Shown: piece by piece, positions 1 to 9,656 of the stretch
How the letters are laid out: each line of letters opens with the position of its first letter
Position numbering within the stretch: the stretch's first letter is position 1
The notes under the pieces: generated by a model
Databases searched by the model: none
Told to the model about the DNA's origin: nothing
The model's input: only the letters and a program-made list of their open reading frames with translations
Program-made: the position numbers and the translations under genes
Source of the DNA: Ascaphus truei
Taxonomy: Eukaryota; Chordata; Amphibia; Anura; Ascaphidae
DNA: 64,000 nt
Assembly: GCA_036426205.1 (NCBI GenBank)
Contig: CM071568.1
Location: 225,658,239 to 225,722,238 of the forward strand
Direction: 5' to 3'

Positions 1-133
1 GACCAAAATGGTGAACCAAATGGTGAACCAAAAAGTTTAATGAGCAAAACACAAAGTGAGTGAAAAAAACACAATACAAAAAGGGGGAGGGAGGGAAGGG
101 GTGGGATGAACAAACGTAAGGGAAAAGGGGGGC

Positions 134-177
134 GGGAACGTTTCGGGTTATAAACCCCTTCTTCAGGCCCGTTCCCA
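134..177 (-). repeat. hairpin motif CTGAAGA...CCCGAAACG
   Basis: On the minus strand CTGAAGA (166-160) is followed by a GGGTT/AACCC hairpin and then GAAA (144-141). The outside is closed by a 7-bp stem, GGGAACG with CGTTCCC. It resembles the other hammerhead-like hairpins in this window, but only three bases separate the outer stem from CTGAAGA, so the third stem and a cleavage site are absent. It is probably the conserved core of a dispersed amphibian repeat. Confidence 0.45.
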
Positions 178-289
178 AAAGACACATGGTATCTAATTGT
201 ACTTCCCTAGTCCCTATACACGTCTCCCAAAGAAAGCACCAAAACAAATGGGCAATGAGACATGGATGTATCCTAGTAGGGAATAATGT

Positions 290-474
290 AACCAGGTAGT
301 ATCCTAACAAGGGTTAATAAGGCATGAATGAATCCAAATAGGGGTTAATGGGACATGAATGCCTCCTAACAGGGGTTAACACAAGGTAATATCCTAGCAA
401 GGGTTAATAAGGCATGAATGTATCCAAATAGGGGTTAATGGGACATGAAAGCCTCTAGCAGGGGTTAACAAAAA
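290..474. repeat. degenerate tandem repeat, about 90-bp unit
   Basis: Two successive units start with ATCCTAACAAGGGTTAATAA (301) and ATCCTAGCAAGGGTTAATAA (391), 90 bp apart. Each also contains a shorter internal repeat built on AGGGGTTAATGGGACATGAA. A partial, more diverged unit precedes them. Confidence 0.8.
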
Positions 475-479
475 TAAAC

Positions 480-888
480 CAGATTAATCTAGGTAATGTC
501 CAAAGTACTCAAGCACACACAGTCCAGCTTACTATACATACAGCTCACCATGTGTACTTGGAGCTTTGCATATGCGATCACTGTGTGTGCTTAGAGCTTT
601 GCATACGAGTTTGGCGATTTCGCAGCTTACAGAATAGGCCCAAAAGACCATAATGCAAACAGAAGCAAAATAGAAATTGCCCTATCTCTCAATTTTGCAC
701 CATTTTTGCCTGGACTTATTACCCCTAGTGATTTGACCAAGCTATTGCAGGAACACTTTCACAAGAAGGGAAATGTAATTCCCAATATATCCCTTATAAT
801 AGCTGACAATCTCATCCCTTAACTCCTATAACCACTGAGGCAAGTGGAGATCTGTGTAAAGGGGAACATATATTCTTATAATTACCAT
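480..888. other. no gene seen
   Basis: AT-rich sequence with one short direct repeat (a GAGCTTTGCATA core near 571 and 595). I see no coding signal or recognisable element. Confidence 0.5.
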
Positions 889-1062
889 GGCTGCGCTTAT
901 AGTGCCGGCGACGCGACGTCAGGCTACGGTCGCTGGAAAAATCAAATTGAGATGACTTCCAGCGATCGTGACCAAGCCGTCGCGCTGCGCTTACTATAAA
1001 CGCACGCGACGGCGGCAATGCATTTGTTTTGATGTGACGTTGCCGACACTATAAGCGCAGCC
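889..1062. mobile_element. palindromic MITE, 16-bp perfect TIR (copy 1)
   Basis: The ends are GGCTGCGCTTATAGTG and its exact reverse complement CACTATAAGCGCAGCC. The subterminal sequence is also roughly inverted and CpG-rich. No transposase is encoded. A diverged copy lies at 26099-26271, which confirms a dispersed family. I could not identify a clear target-site duplication, so the superfamily is left open. Confidence 0.8.
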
Positions 1063-2310
1063 TACGTCATAAAGAAAGATATTTCACGCAGATTTAGCAT
1101 GTGCTTATGGACTTGGCATATAAAATATTTATATCAAATATGTATATGTACTTGTTTTCACTGACAAAGTATGGAAGTGCAAAATGTGTTGGGGTTGCAC
1201 AGACACTGTTCTTGGTTGAGGTCAGTGACGTGAACAGACGCAGACATCTAAAGCAGTGGCAGTTTGCCTCTGAAAGCTCTACCCATTGCCTACAGTACAA
1301 CAAAGAGAACCAATTTTGTTGAAGCAATATACTTTTACTTACAGTAATTGAAAGTGTGGATGTTTTAAATTATTGCAAAAATAGATTTACATTTTGCCAA
1401 CCCTGTGTTTTCTCCGATTTCTCTGGTGTTCTGTTCTGTGGGAAGGGGATTCACCCACTTGTGAAGACGCTGAAAGACGGAGGGTGGTTTCCTTGGGAGA
1501 AATCAATTTTGTGCAGATGTGTTTGTTTTATTACTTCATTACCACTATGGGATACATAATTGTGTACTATAGTGCACAATATAAATGGCATGCTTGCAAT
1601 ACAAAGAATGCTTTGAATGCCAAACAAGGAATGGGTAAAATGAATTCTTCAAAATGAACACAACATGACCAATGGTGCAGTGTGACTCTAGGATCAACCT
1701 ACTGTGGGTAAGATTTGCTATGTAACTTCCTAATAGGTATTACTTTGACAAAACTGTTACCATAAATGCATTTCTCTTTCAGTAGATATCCGTTAGTAGA
1801 TTAAGGAGGCTGTTCATGGTTGTGTGGTCAAAACTGCTGCAAATTACGAAGGATTTGTCCCACATTTAAAAGAAAATACACAGAATATTAGTCTTCAGTT
1901 TGACTTTCCCATACAGGCTCGGTATATCCTGCAGTGTGGATGTACTTGGCTCTCAACATACTGCAGATATTTTTTTGCAGCCGGCATTCATGCAGGTGAA
2001 AGATGGAGGAGAAAACGGCTCAATAAATCTCCCCAACGTCAGATTTATAGGGAGAGCCATTACCTGGAACATTGCCTGACTGCTGGCACCATGGTCAGAA
2101 ATTAATGGAACCACTGCAGTATAATACATATGCATGTGCTTTATACCTTTGTACCTCTACATCAGCATTAACTAAATGCAGTAGTTGTGTGATGACACAC
2201 AGAGGTACACAACACCACTATTTCTTAAAGTGCCACTTCTTTGGAAATGGGATATACTGTATCTTTAAAGGGACTTTTTTTTTCTACCCAAAACCTTTTT
2301 TTTAGATAAT
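1063..2310. other. no gene seen
   Basis: About 1.25 kb of low-CpG, AT-leaning sequence with only short open frames that overlap on both strands. No conserved protein motif, tRNA or repeat end was recognised. Confidence 0.5.
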
Positions 2311-2345
2311 ACTAGCTGAGAGCCCCGGCGTTGCCCGGGATGTTT
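2311..2345 (+). repeat. short hairpin with CCCGG-CGTTG-CCGGG type core
   Basis: TAGCTGAG is followed by CCCCGG, CGTTG and CCCGGG, forming a compact GC-rich hairpin in AT-rich surroundings. Its right side runs into GT-rich sequence. It looks like the conserved end of a dispersed repeat, but I cannot name the family. Confidence 0.4.
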
Positions 2346-2770
2346 GTGGTGTGGGGGTGGCATTTGGGTGGGGAGTGGTCCACGCGGCCCATGTGCGGTG
2401 TTAGTGCTGCTGTGGCTGTACTTATGGTGATTGTATCGGTGTACTTCTTTTTGCAAGACATAAACATTTTTTTAACCCTTCCTATTCCCAATGAAATGTA
2501 TTATTCCCCTGTATAATATTTTCATCATCAAACTAAACACAGAGGATATCCAGTGCTCAAGGTTTTGATTATAAACCAAAGAAGAAACGTGTGCGTTGCT
2601 CTTCATTAGGCTGATACAATGGTGACAGCCTTAATTCTAAGGGGCCTATGCAGAGAGCAGCGGTGGAATTAATTGGAGATGTTAATAAATAGTACCTTTT
2701 TTGGCGTGATTTTATCTCCATATGCAGAAAGGTCCTAAAACTGCATTTAAAATCATGTCTGCATATGGAG
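2346..2770. other. no gene seen
   Basis: GT-rich start, then AT-rich sequence. Nothing codes convincingly. Confidence 0.4.
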
Positions 2771-3010
2771 AGTTTCAACCGGCGAGATGCGCGCTGGTGA
2801 AACATGTTTTAAAAAAAGCGCGTTTTTTTTCTTCTCCCTCTGGCCGCTGAGCTCCAGCTTCCTGCCAACTTTTGTTGGCGGAGCTGATTGTTGAATTTTT
2901 CTCCATTTTAATGGCGCGATCAGCCGCTAGATGGCGATCGCGCCTTTCTGAATACGGCACTTTTGAAACCTGGCGAGATTTAGGTTCTCGCCACCCGCGC
3001 GGCGAGATTT
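2771..3010. mobile_element. probable DNA-transposon remnant with short inverted repeats
   Basis: This CpG-rich stretch holds two local palindromes: GGCGCGATC (2913-2921) with GATCGCGCC (2936-2944), and TGGCGAGA (2971-2978) with TCTCGCCA (2986-2993). GGCGAGAT also recurs at about 2780 and 3001. Repeated inverted CG-rich words in AT-rich flanks suggest a decayed non-autonomous element. Ends were not resolved. Confidence 0.35.
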
Positions 3011-3115
3011 AAAAAAAAAAAAAAAGGGCGCTTTGTTTTTTTACTCGCCATTACCTGCCTTTCTAAAGGCATATTTCGCCAACAAATGCTGCTAACAAAT
3101 GCTATTTCGCCAATT

Positions 3116-3318
3116 GCCCTAGTTCCCACGCTTTGAAACGGCTAAGTCAGAATGAGCAGAAACCTGAAACCCATAACTCCGGTTCTGTTCAACCTAGAGG
3201 GCTCAGATTCGGTCACCATGTAGTCCTAGTTCAGGCAGGATTGCATGGCAAATAGCGACCCTCTCGTGGCAACAGAACGGAGTCAGGGTAATCGCGCAAT
3301 TGGCGTGGGAACTAGGGC
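3116..3318. repeat. nested imperfect inverted repeat
   Basis: GCCCTAGTTCCCACG (3116-3130) is the exact reverse complement of 3304-3318. Inside it, ACTCCGGTTCTGTT (3176-3189) pairs with AACAGAACGGAGT (3271-3283) apart from one base. The nested order indicates a foldback element about 200 bp long. Confidence 0.7.
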
Positions 3319-3808
3319 CTCGGTCTTGTTCACGGTCAATTGGCGTGGGAACTTCTGTTCTAGGGCACCTAGAAATAAAATTCATTTTGCCCATAGATGT
3401 TAGGCACTGTATACCACTGTATACTGTAGAAGACACATAATGTAAATGATACTGTACAGTACATGTAGAATAAATGCATAGTTTTATTTTTTCGGGTTTA
3501 TTACACAGTATACTGTACGGCCGGAAAACATCAGCATACAGTACAAAATTATCCATCGAAATCCCCCCATTAGCCGTTTTCTTTTCTGAGGAAAAACAAA
3601 AAGAAAAGTTTTAATGTACAGTAATGGTCAGCCCCCTAAAGAAGTACCCAGCCAGCCCCACCAATAATTATCTCTGTTCATATGCGCATGCGCCTAGCGT
3701 TCCACCAATAGTTCAGTATCTGCAGTACAGTACTGTAGAAGCCGCTCAGCCAATGATATTGCTTACAGGAGAATCGCTTGACTTTTGAATCGCACCGATA
3801 TTTATTTA
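3319..3808. other. no gene; sequence rich in ACTGTA/TACAGT words
   Basis: AT-rich sequence with repeated TACTGTA, ACTGTACAGTA and similar palindromic words, probably low-complexity or old repeat sequence. No coding signal. Confidence 0.4.
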
Positions 3809-4170
3809 TCTACTATATATTTCTGAAAGCACTGTATGTTTGTCTGCATAGCCTCTGTCCCTCAGGCCAATGAGATTGCTCCCTTGGACCGGCCGCCCCC
3901 GCACACCTCTCATTGGCCTGAGGCGGAGTGACGGGCCAAAGGGGACACACACACACACACTCTGTCCCGTCCCCCCACTGTCCCCCCCATCACGTGGGCC
4001 GCCCTGCACCGGCTCCGGACGGAGGGGAAGCGCGGCCCTCCTACCCCAGCCGCCAACGTTCCCTTACCTCCCCGGCGCTATCTCCCCCTCCTCCCGCCCA
4101 GGTAAGTCATACCACTGCGCGTCCCGCCTCAGCTTATGGCGCCAGAGACTCACCTATTTCAGCCTCGCGC
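3809..4170 (+). mobile_element. Helitron-like GC-rich repeat, copy 1 (5' block)
   Basis: It starts TCTACTATATATTTCTGAAA, followed by GCACTGTATGTTTGTCTG, a pattern reminiscent of Helitron 5' ends (known of the family, not proven here). A block CTCATTGGCCTGAGGCGGAG, a short CA repeat and a GC-rich segment follow, ending in a perfect splice-donor-like CAG|GTAAGT (donor G at 4102). The same order recurs near 59000 and 61776. No Rep/helicase protein is encoded. Assignment to Helitrons is tentative. Confidence 0.5.
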
Positions 4171-4325
4171 CTCAGGCCCCAGGCCCACACAGGAACACAC
4201 AGGCCCCAGGCCCACACAGGGCGCTTCCTGCCGCCACCTGCACGCGCATCAGTCAGCCGGGCGGCACATCGGTGGACCAAGCGATTGCCCGGGGGGCGGG
4301 AAGGGGGGGGCGTTGGGGGAACGGG

Positions 4326-4440
4326 CGAGCCCCGAGTCACGGGGGAGCGAGCCCCGAGTCACGGGGAACGGGGGGGCGAAGAGCGAGCCCCGAGTCACGG
4401 GGAACGGGGGGGCAAAGAGCAAGCCCCGAGTCATCGGGGA
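4326..4440. repeat. array of CCCCGAGTCACGGGG hairpins
   Basis: GAGCCCCGAGTCACGGGG occurs three times and a fourth copy ends TCATCGGGG. Copies are separated by short G-rich linkers (AACGGGGGGGCGAAGAGC). Each core is a 5-bp stem, CCCCG/CGGGG, around AGTCA. All lie at the left edge of the C-rich tract. Confidence 0.85.
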
Positions 4441-4541
4441 ACCAAGAAGGGGGAGCGGTCAGCCGCCGAGCCAGCGGGGGGACGGATGCCCGGAATGGGG
4501 GGCATGCGGATACATACATTATTACAATACATATGCCCCCT

Positions 4542-7500
4542 GCTCTCCCTCCCTTACCCCCTCGAACCCCACTCCCCTTTCCCCCCTCTCCTTTCCCCCC
4601 TCCCCCACTCTCCTTTCCGCCCCCCGGATCCCCACGCCCGGGCGTCCCCCCTCCCAACTGAAAACCCCTTTCCCCCTCCCCCCTCCCCTTTCCTCCCCCC
4701 TCCCCTTTCCCCCCTCCCACTCCCCTTTCACCCCCACACTCCCCTTTCCCCCCCTTCCCCTTTCCGCCCCAACTCCACTTTCCCCCCCCACTCCACTTTC
4801 CCTTCCCCCCCCGCAACTCCACTTCCACCCCCCCCCCGAACTCCACTTTCCCCCCCCCCCCCAACTCAACTTCCCCCCCACTCCCCCCCCCCCTCCCACT
4901 CCCCTTTCCCCCCCCACACTAGGCCCCTTTCCCCCCCACACACCTTTCCCCCCCCCCACTCCCTTTCCCCCCCCTCCCGCTCCCCTTTGCCCGTTCCATC
5001 CTCACCCCTCCACTCCCTTATCGACCCCCGCCCATACTTCCTTACCCCCACCCCCCACGTCCCCATTTTCCGCCCCCTCCACATCTTCCCCCGGCAAAAA
5101 ATGAAGCGGGGGGGGAACCTGGGTCAGGCTCCCCAACACCCCCTCCACTAAACCCTTTGTTCGCAGGGCCCTCCCCCTGGCACCGCACTCCCCTTTCCAC
5201 CGCCACCCTCAACTCCCCTTTCCCCGCGCCCTCACCTGAACCGGATCGCCTATTCACGTTCATCAACCGGGGTCTCCCCCCCCACCTGCCCCTTTTCCCC
5301 GCTCCCCGGACTCTCTCCCTTTCCCCCCACTCCCATTTCCCCCCCCACTCTAAGAGACCCCGTCGGACCGAGACGTCCCCTTTCCCCCCGGCACCCACAT
5401 CCCCTCCCAACTACAGACCCTTGTCCGTCCCAAACGACCGGGCCACCACGCCTTGCCACTCCCCTTTCCCCCGCGCCCACTCCCTGTTCCCCCCCCACAA
5501 CCCTTTTCCTTCCCCACCCCACCACTCGATCCCCTTTCCCCCCCTCCACTTTCTCCCCCCCCCCCACTCCCTTTCCCCCCCGCATCCTTGCCCCCAACGC
5601 TCCCTTTCCCCCCCACTCATACCTTTCCCGCCCCTCCTACCCTTTCCCCCCTCACAACCCCCCATCTCCCCGTTTCCGCCCCTCCAACTCCCCTTTCCCT
5701 CCCGCCCCCCACACTCCCTTTCCCCCCCATCCACTCCCCTTTGCCCCCCCTCCACTCTTCCCCCTACTCCCCTCCCCCTTCCACGACTCCCTCTTTCCCC
5801 CCCTCCACTCCCCTTTCCTCCCCCCCCCATCCCCTCCCCTTTCCCCCCTCCGCCATCTTCCCCCCCCCCCCACTCGCCCCTTTCCTCCCCCGCTCCCCCC
5901 CCTTTCCCTGCCCACTCCCCTTTCCCCCCCCCACACTCCGACTCCCGCTTCCCATGAGCACTTGGTGCCCCCCGCCCCCATCAACCCACTCTTCCCCTAT
6001 TCCTCCCCCCACCTCCCTTTCCCCCCCCACTCCCCCATTTCCACCCCCCCCTGACCCCTCTCTCCTTCCCCCGAGCCCCCCCTTGCGGCGCCCCTCCTCA
6101 CCCTTTCCCCCCCCCTCCCCTCTTGCTCCCTTTCCCCCCCACCTACTTCCCCACCCCCCCTCCCCTTTCCCCCGTTCCTGCGCGCTATACGTTGCCCCTT
6201 TGTCGAGCCCCCCCGGCCCCTCCACCTCTTCCCCCCCCACTCCCCTTCCCCCCCCACTCCCCTCCCCCCACTCAAACGCCCCTTGCTTCCACTCACCCCA
6301 CTCCCCTTTCTCTTCACCCCCCCCCCCCTCCCTTTCCCCTCCCCCCTTCCCTTGTTCCCCCCCGCCACACTCCCTTTCTCCCCCCCCTCCCCTTGCCTCT
6401 CCCCCCCCCCTCCACTCCACCTTTCCCCCCTGCCCTCCCGCTTTCCCCCCCTCCCTCCCATTTCCCCCCCGCCCCTGCCCCTTTCCCCTTCTTCCCCCCC
6501 TTTCCGCCCCTCCCCCTTGCCACTCCCCACTCCCCTCTCTCCCTCCCCACCCCCTGCCGTCCCCTCTCCCCTTTCCCCCCCACTCCCCTCTCCACCCCTT
6601 TCCCCCCAACTCCCCTTTCCCCCCCACCTCCCTTCCCCCCACACTCCTTCCCCCCCCCGACTCCCCCTTCTTCCCCCCCCACTCCCCTTTCTGCCCCTCC
6701 CCACTTAACTTCCCCTTTCTTCCCCACCCCCACTCCCCTTTCTTCTTCCCCCCCCCCCAATCCCCCTTTCTTTCCCCCCACGTCCCTTTCTTCCCCCCAC
6801 TACTCCCCTTTCTGCCCCCCCCCCCACTCCCTGTACTTCCCCCCCCCACACCCCTTTCATCCCCCCACACACTATCCCTTTGTCCTCCTCGCCCACCCCC
6901 CACTTTCGCCCCACTCTGAGCCCCTTCTCCTTCTCCCCCCCCCAACACTCCCCTCTTCTCCCCCCCCCACTCAACCCCTTTGCTCCCCCCCCCCACGCCC
7001 GCTTTCTTCTCCCCCCCCGCCACGCCCCTTCTCATCCCCCCCCCACTCCACTTACCCCTTTCACCCCCTCCGCCCCCCCCACTTACCCCTTTCTGCCCAC
7101 CCCCCACACCACACACACACCATTTCTCCCCCCCCCACTAACACACAACCCCCTTTCCCCCACCCCCCTACCAATCCCCTTTCTCCCCCCCCCCTCACCC
7201 CTTTCTCCGCCCCCCCACTCCCTTTCTCCCCCAACACCCCACATAAAAAAAAAGCTCCCCTTTCTCCCCCCCCCCCTCCCCCTTCTCCCCCCCCCACTCC
7301 CTTCTCCCCCCCCCCACTCCCCTTTCGTTCCGCTCCCCCCCTCCGCCCCCCCCTTCCTCCCCCCCCCCTCCACCTCCCCCTCCCTCCCCCCCCCCTCCCC
7401 TCCCCCTCCCCCCCCCTCTCCTCCCCCCTCCACTCACATACAAACGACAGCAGCACCCCGCCCTCCCTCTTAAATTCCCCGCACTCACCAGATAACGCCC

Positions 7501-7706
7501 CCCCCTCCCCACGCCCCCTCGTCCCCCCCCCCCTCCCCCCCCCTCACCGACGCCCCCTCCCCCCCCCCCTATTCCCTCGCCCCTTCCCCCCCATCCCCCC
7601 CCTTCCCCCCACCACCATCCCCCCCCCCTTCCCCCAACCCCCACCCCCTCCCCGCCCCCTCCGCCCACCCCTCCCCCCCCCCTTCCCCCCCCCTCCCCAC
7701 CCCCAC
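4542..7706. repeat. 3.2-kb C/T-rich minisatellite, nearly G-free
   Basis: The plus strand is almost entirely C with T and A, built from variants of CACTCCCCTTTCCCCCC with a period of about 16-18 bases. Very long open frames (Pro/Ser/Phe/Leu on plus, Gly/Glu/Lys/Arg on minus) cross the tract in several frames and are composition artefacts, not genes. Unit length varies continuously and G residues become rarer to the right. The tract follows directly on the Helitron-like GC-rich block, as a shorter C-rich tract does at 63430-63880. Confidence 0.9.
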
Positions 7707-7724
7707 TAAATTTGAAAAGCATGT

Positions 7725-8880
7725 CATCATGTACTCGATAGCTAACCAGCAACTGAAAAGAATCAAATGAGAAACAGAGATGAAAGAATCACTGAGGATC
7801 ATGTAGATGTCATAATGAAAGGATGGCCTGTTGAAAATGGAAATTGCTGTACAAGTGTAAGAGATTACTGAAACTGCCGACATGAACTTTCAGGGGTAAA
7901 ACAAATTTAAAAGTGCATCAAGATACCGATCACCCTCGAAAATACATTCTGCAAAAAGTACATGGCGGTATTTAGGAGCAGAAGTACAAAACAAAAAGCT
8001 CAAAAAATGATGTATTGGCTGCAAATGAATCAACATATTGCTAATGTGATGGAGAACAGGTTTTCATGCTTGAAATAGAAACCGTGCCAAACAGGCAGAG
8101 CCACTGAAGCAACACCCTGTTTCAAATAGAGTTTATGAGAAGGTTTATTTATCTGGAACTCAAGGGACTATTTAATAGTCACAGATTTGTATTCTTTATA
8201 TACAGAACATGTTCACACTAAGCAATACTAGCAGCAAATCTGTGATTGAAAGTATTAAGGTCATATTTGCCAGACGTGGTATTTCAAGTGACGTTATCAG
8301 TGATAACGGGCCACAATATTCCCGTGCTGAATTTCGATAATTTGGACTATATTTGTGACAGAAATCTTAATCCCTGGAAATTAGTTTTAAAGGGATTGGT
8401 TGAAAGTTCAGACAAGACAGTAAATAACATTTACCAAAACACAACATTGGACAATATTTTTTCACCAGCCCAGCTGTTGATGGGGGAAGGATTAGGTAAA
8501 ATTTACAGATCAGTGACAACTGGATGAAATCTCAAGACAGTGAACTAATAAGAGATGAGAAAAACAGAAAAGGCAACAAAAATATTCCTTTGACAGAACA
8601 TCTTGAAAAGTTCCACAGATTAAACCACGAGATCGCATTTGTCTGCTGATTCACATCTCTAATACCTGGGGCCAGAGAGGCACTATCATGGAACAAGTGC
8701 AACCAAAGTTCTATGTAGTCCACATAGGCCAGAGTAACATATTTACTGTAGGACAAATGAAGACTCAGACACACTCAGCCAAAAAAAAGTACATGGAACA
8801 AGATGACAACTCGGGCCAACAAAGAAAATTAGTGAGATACAGTTCATTAAATGCCCTGAAAGATTTCAATGTCTAATTTG
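7725..8880 (+). pseudogene. Gypsy-type retrotransposon integrase remnant
   Basis: Conceptual translation with frameshifts shows the end of a Ty3/Gypsy pol polyprotein. About 7970-8110 corresponds to the integrase zinc-binding region (GGYLGAE-like, CxxC mostly decayed). The core follows at 8225-8335 with SKSVIESIKVIFARRG and SDNGPQYS, the latter a conserved integrase core signature. About 8465-8490 reads SPAQLLMGE, matching the conserved segment after the core, and 8660-8760 reads WGQRGTIMEQVQP, a C-terminal integrase segment. Many stops make it inactive. Reverse transcriptase is not visible to the left, where the C-rich tract abuts. Confidence 0.85.
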
Positions 8881-9063
8881 ACAAGAGAGGGGGACATACA
8901 AAAGTGACATATTTAGAATATTATTTTTGACATTATAAATGTATGCTCACTTTGATAAATCTCCCTCTTCCCCTTGCCAAATAAGAGATGGGAGGAATTA
9001 GCGCAAATAATGTAATAATGTAATAATGTAATGATTCAATTGATACCAACATAGTAAGGCTAT
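8881..9063 (+). other. possible polypurine tract and LTR remnant of the Gypsy element
   Basis: AAGAGAGGGGGA lies just after the integrase remnant, where a Gypsy polypurine tract is expected. AT-rich sequence with a triplicated TAATGTAATAA follows. No paired LTR is present in the window, so the LTR call is weak. Confidence 0.35.
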
Positions 9064-9656
9064 TTTTATTTTTTAGTTTCAAATGATTTTATTGGTTTTT
9101 CCACATTGTAAAACCACAACATATAAAACAACAACATAAGACAATAACGTAGAACAGTACGTTATAATACAGTACACAACGCAAAAATAAACAGGTGAAA
9201 GATAGAATAATCCACGTTATGATCTCTTTATTCATACATATATTGCGATACCACAACTACTTGAATAAGGTTATACTTTGATGTATATACTTTAGCGGAT
9301 CATATTTAGGACCTGAGAGGGATCTACTAGACTCATTTAAATTGAGTGAATCAGACCGAGTCTAACTATATCCAAACAGATCAGCTCAGGTCCACCTGAG
9401 TCGAGTCAGATTAAAGTAAATTACTTTAAACCAAATTAAATTAAGGGATAAGAGAAAATGTTCTGGGAGGAGGAAGGGGGGGAGGGGAGGAGGAAGGGGG
9501 AGGGGGGAGACTGAAGGGAGGTGGGGATACAGGAGGAAGGGGGAGGGAGATGAAGGAGGGGGGGAGTCCAGGAAGGGAAGGGGTGAGAGGAGTGGGAGGA
9601 GGAGGGAAGGGGGCCCCACAACCGCCTTAACGCTAGTTCCGATTACGTTTTGAATT
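9064..9656 (-). mobile_element. L1 3' untranslated end (copy A)
   Basis: The T-rich start reads on the minus strand as an A-rich tail preceded by CAATAAAATCATTTGAAAC. The segment 9464-9620 is purine-rich on plus (pyrimidine-rich on the sense strand), like the 3' UTRs of the other L1 copies here. It is separated from its ORF2 (11200-12440) by an inserted L2. Confidence 0.6.

Noticed and set aside
290..474. CRISPR-like spacing of repeats
   Set aside because: Units are degenerate and continuous, without unique spacers, and the genome is eukaryotic.
3870..7752. Many long open frames (up to about 530 residues) on both strands
   Set aside because: They are Pro/Ser/Phe-rich or Gly/Glu/Arg-rich translations of one C/T minisatellite, open in several overlapping frames at once, with no domain or start context.
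8246..8527. Intact 93-residue gene
   Set aside because: It is an out-of-frame piece of a Gypsy integrase remnant. The conserved SDNGPQYS is read in another frame over the same bases.
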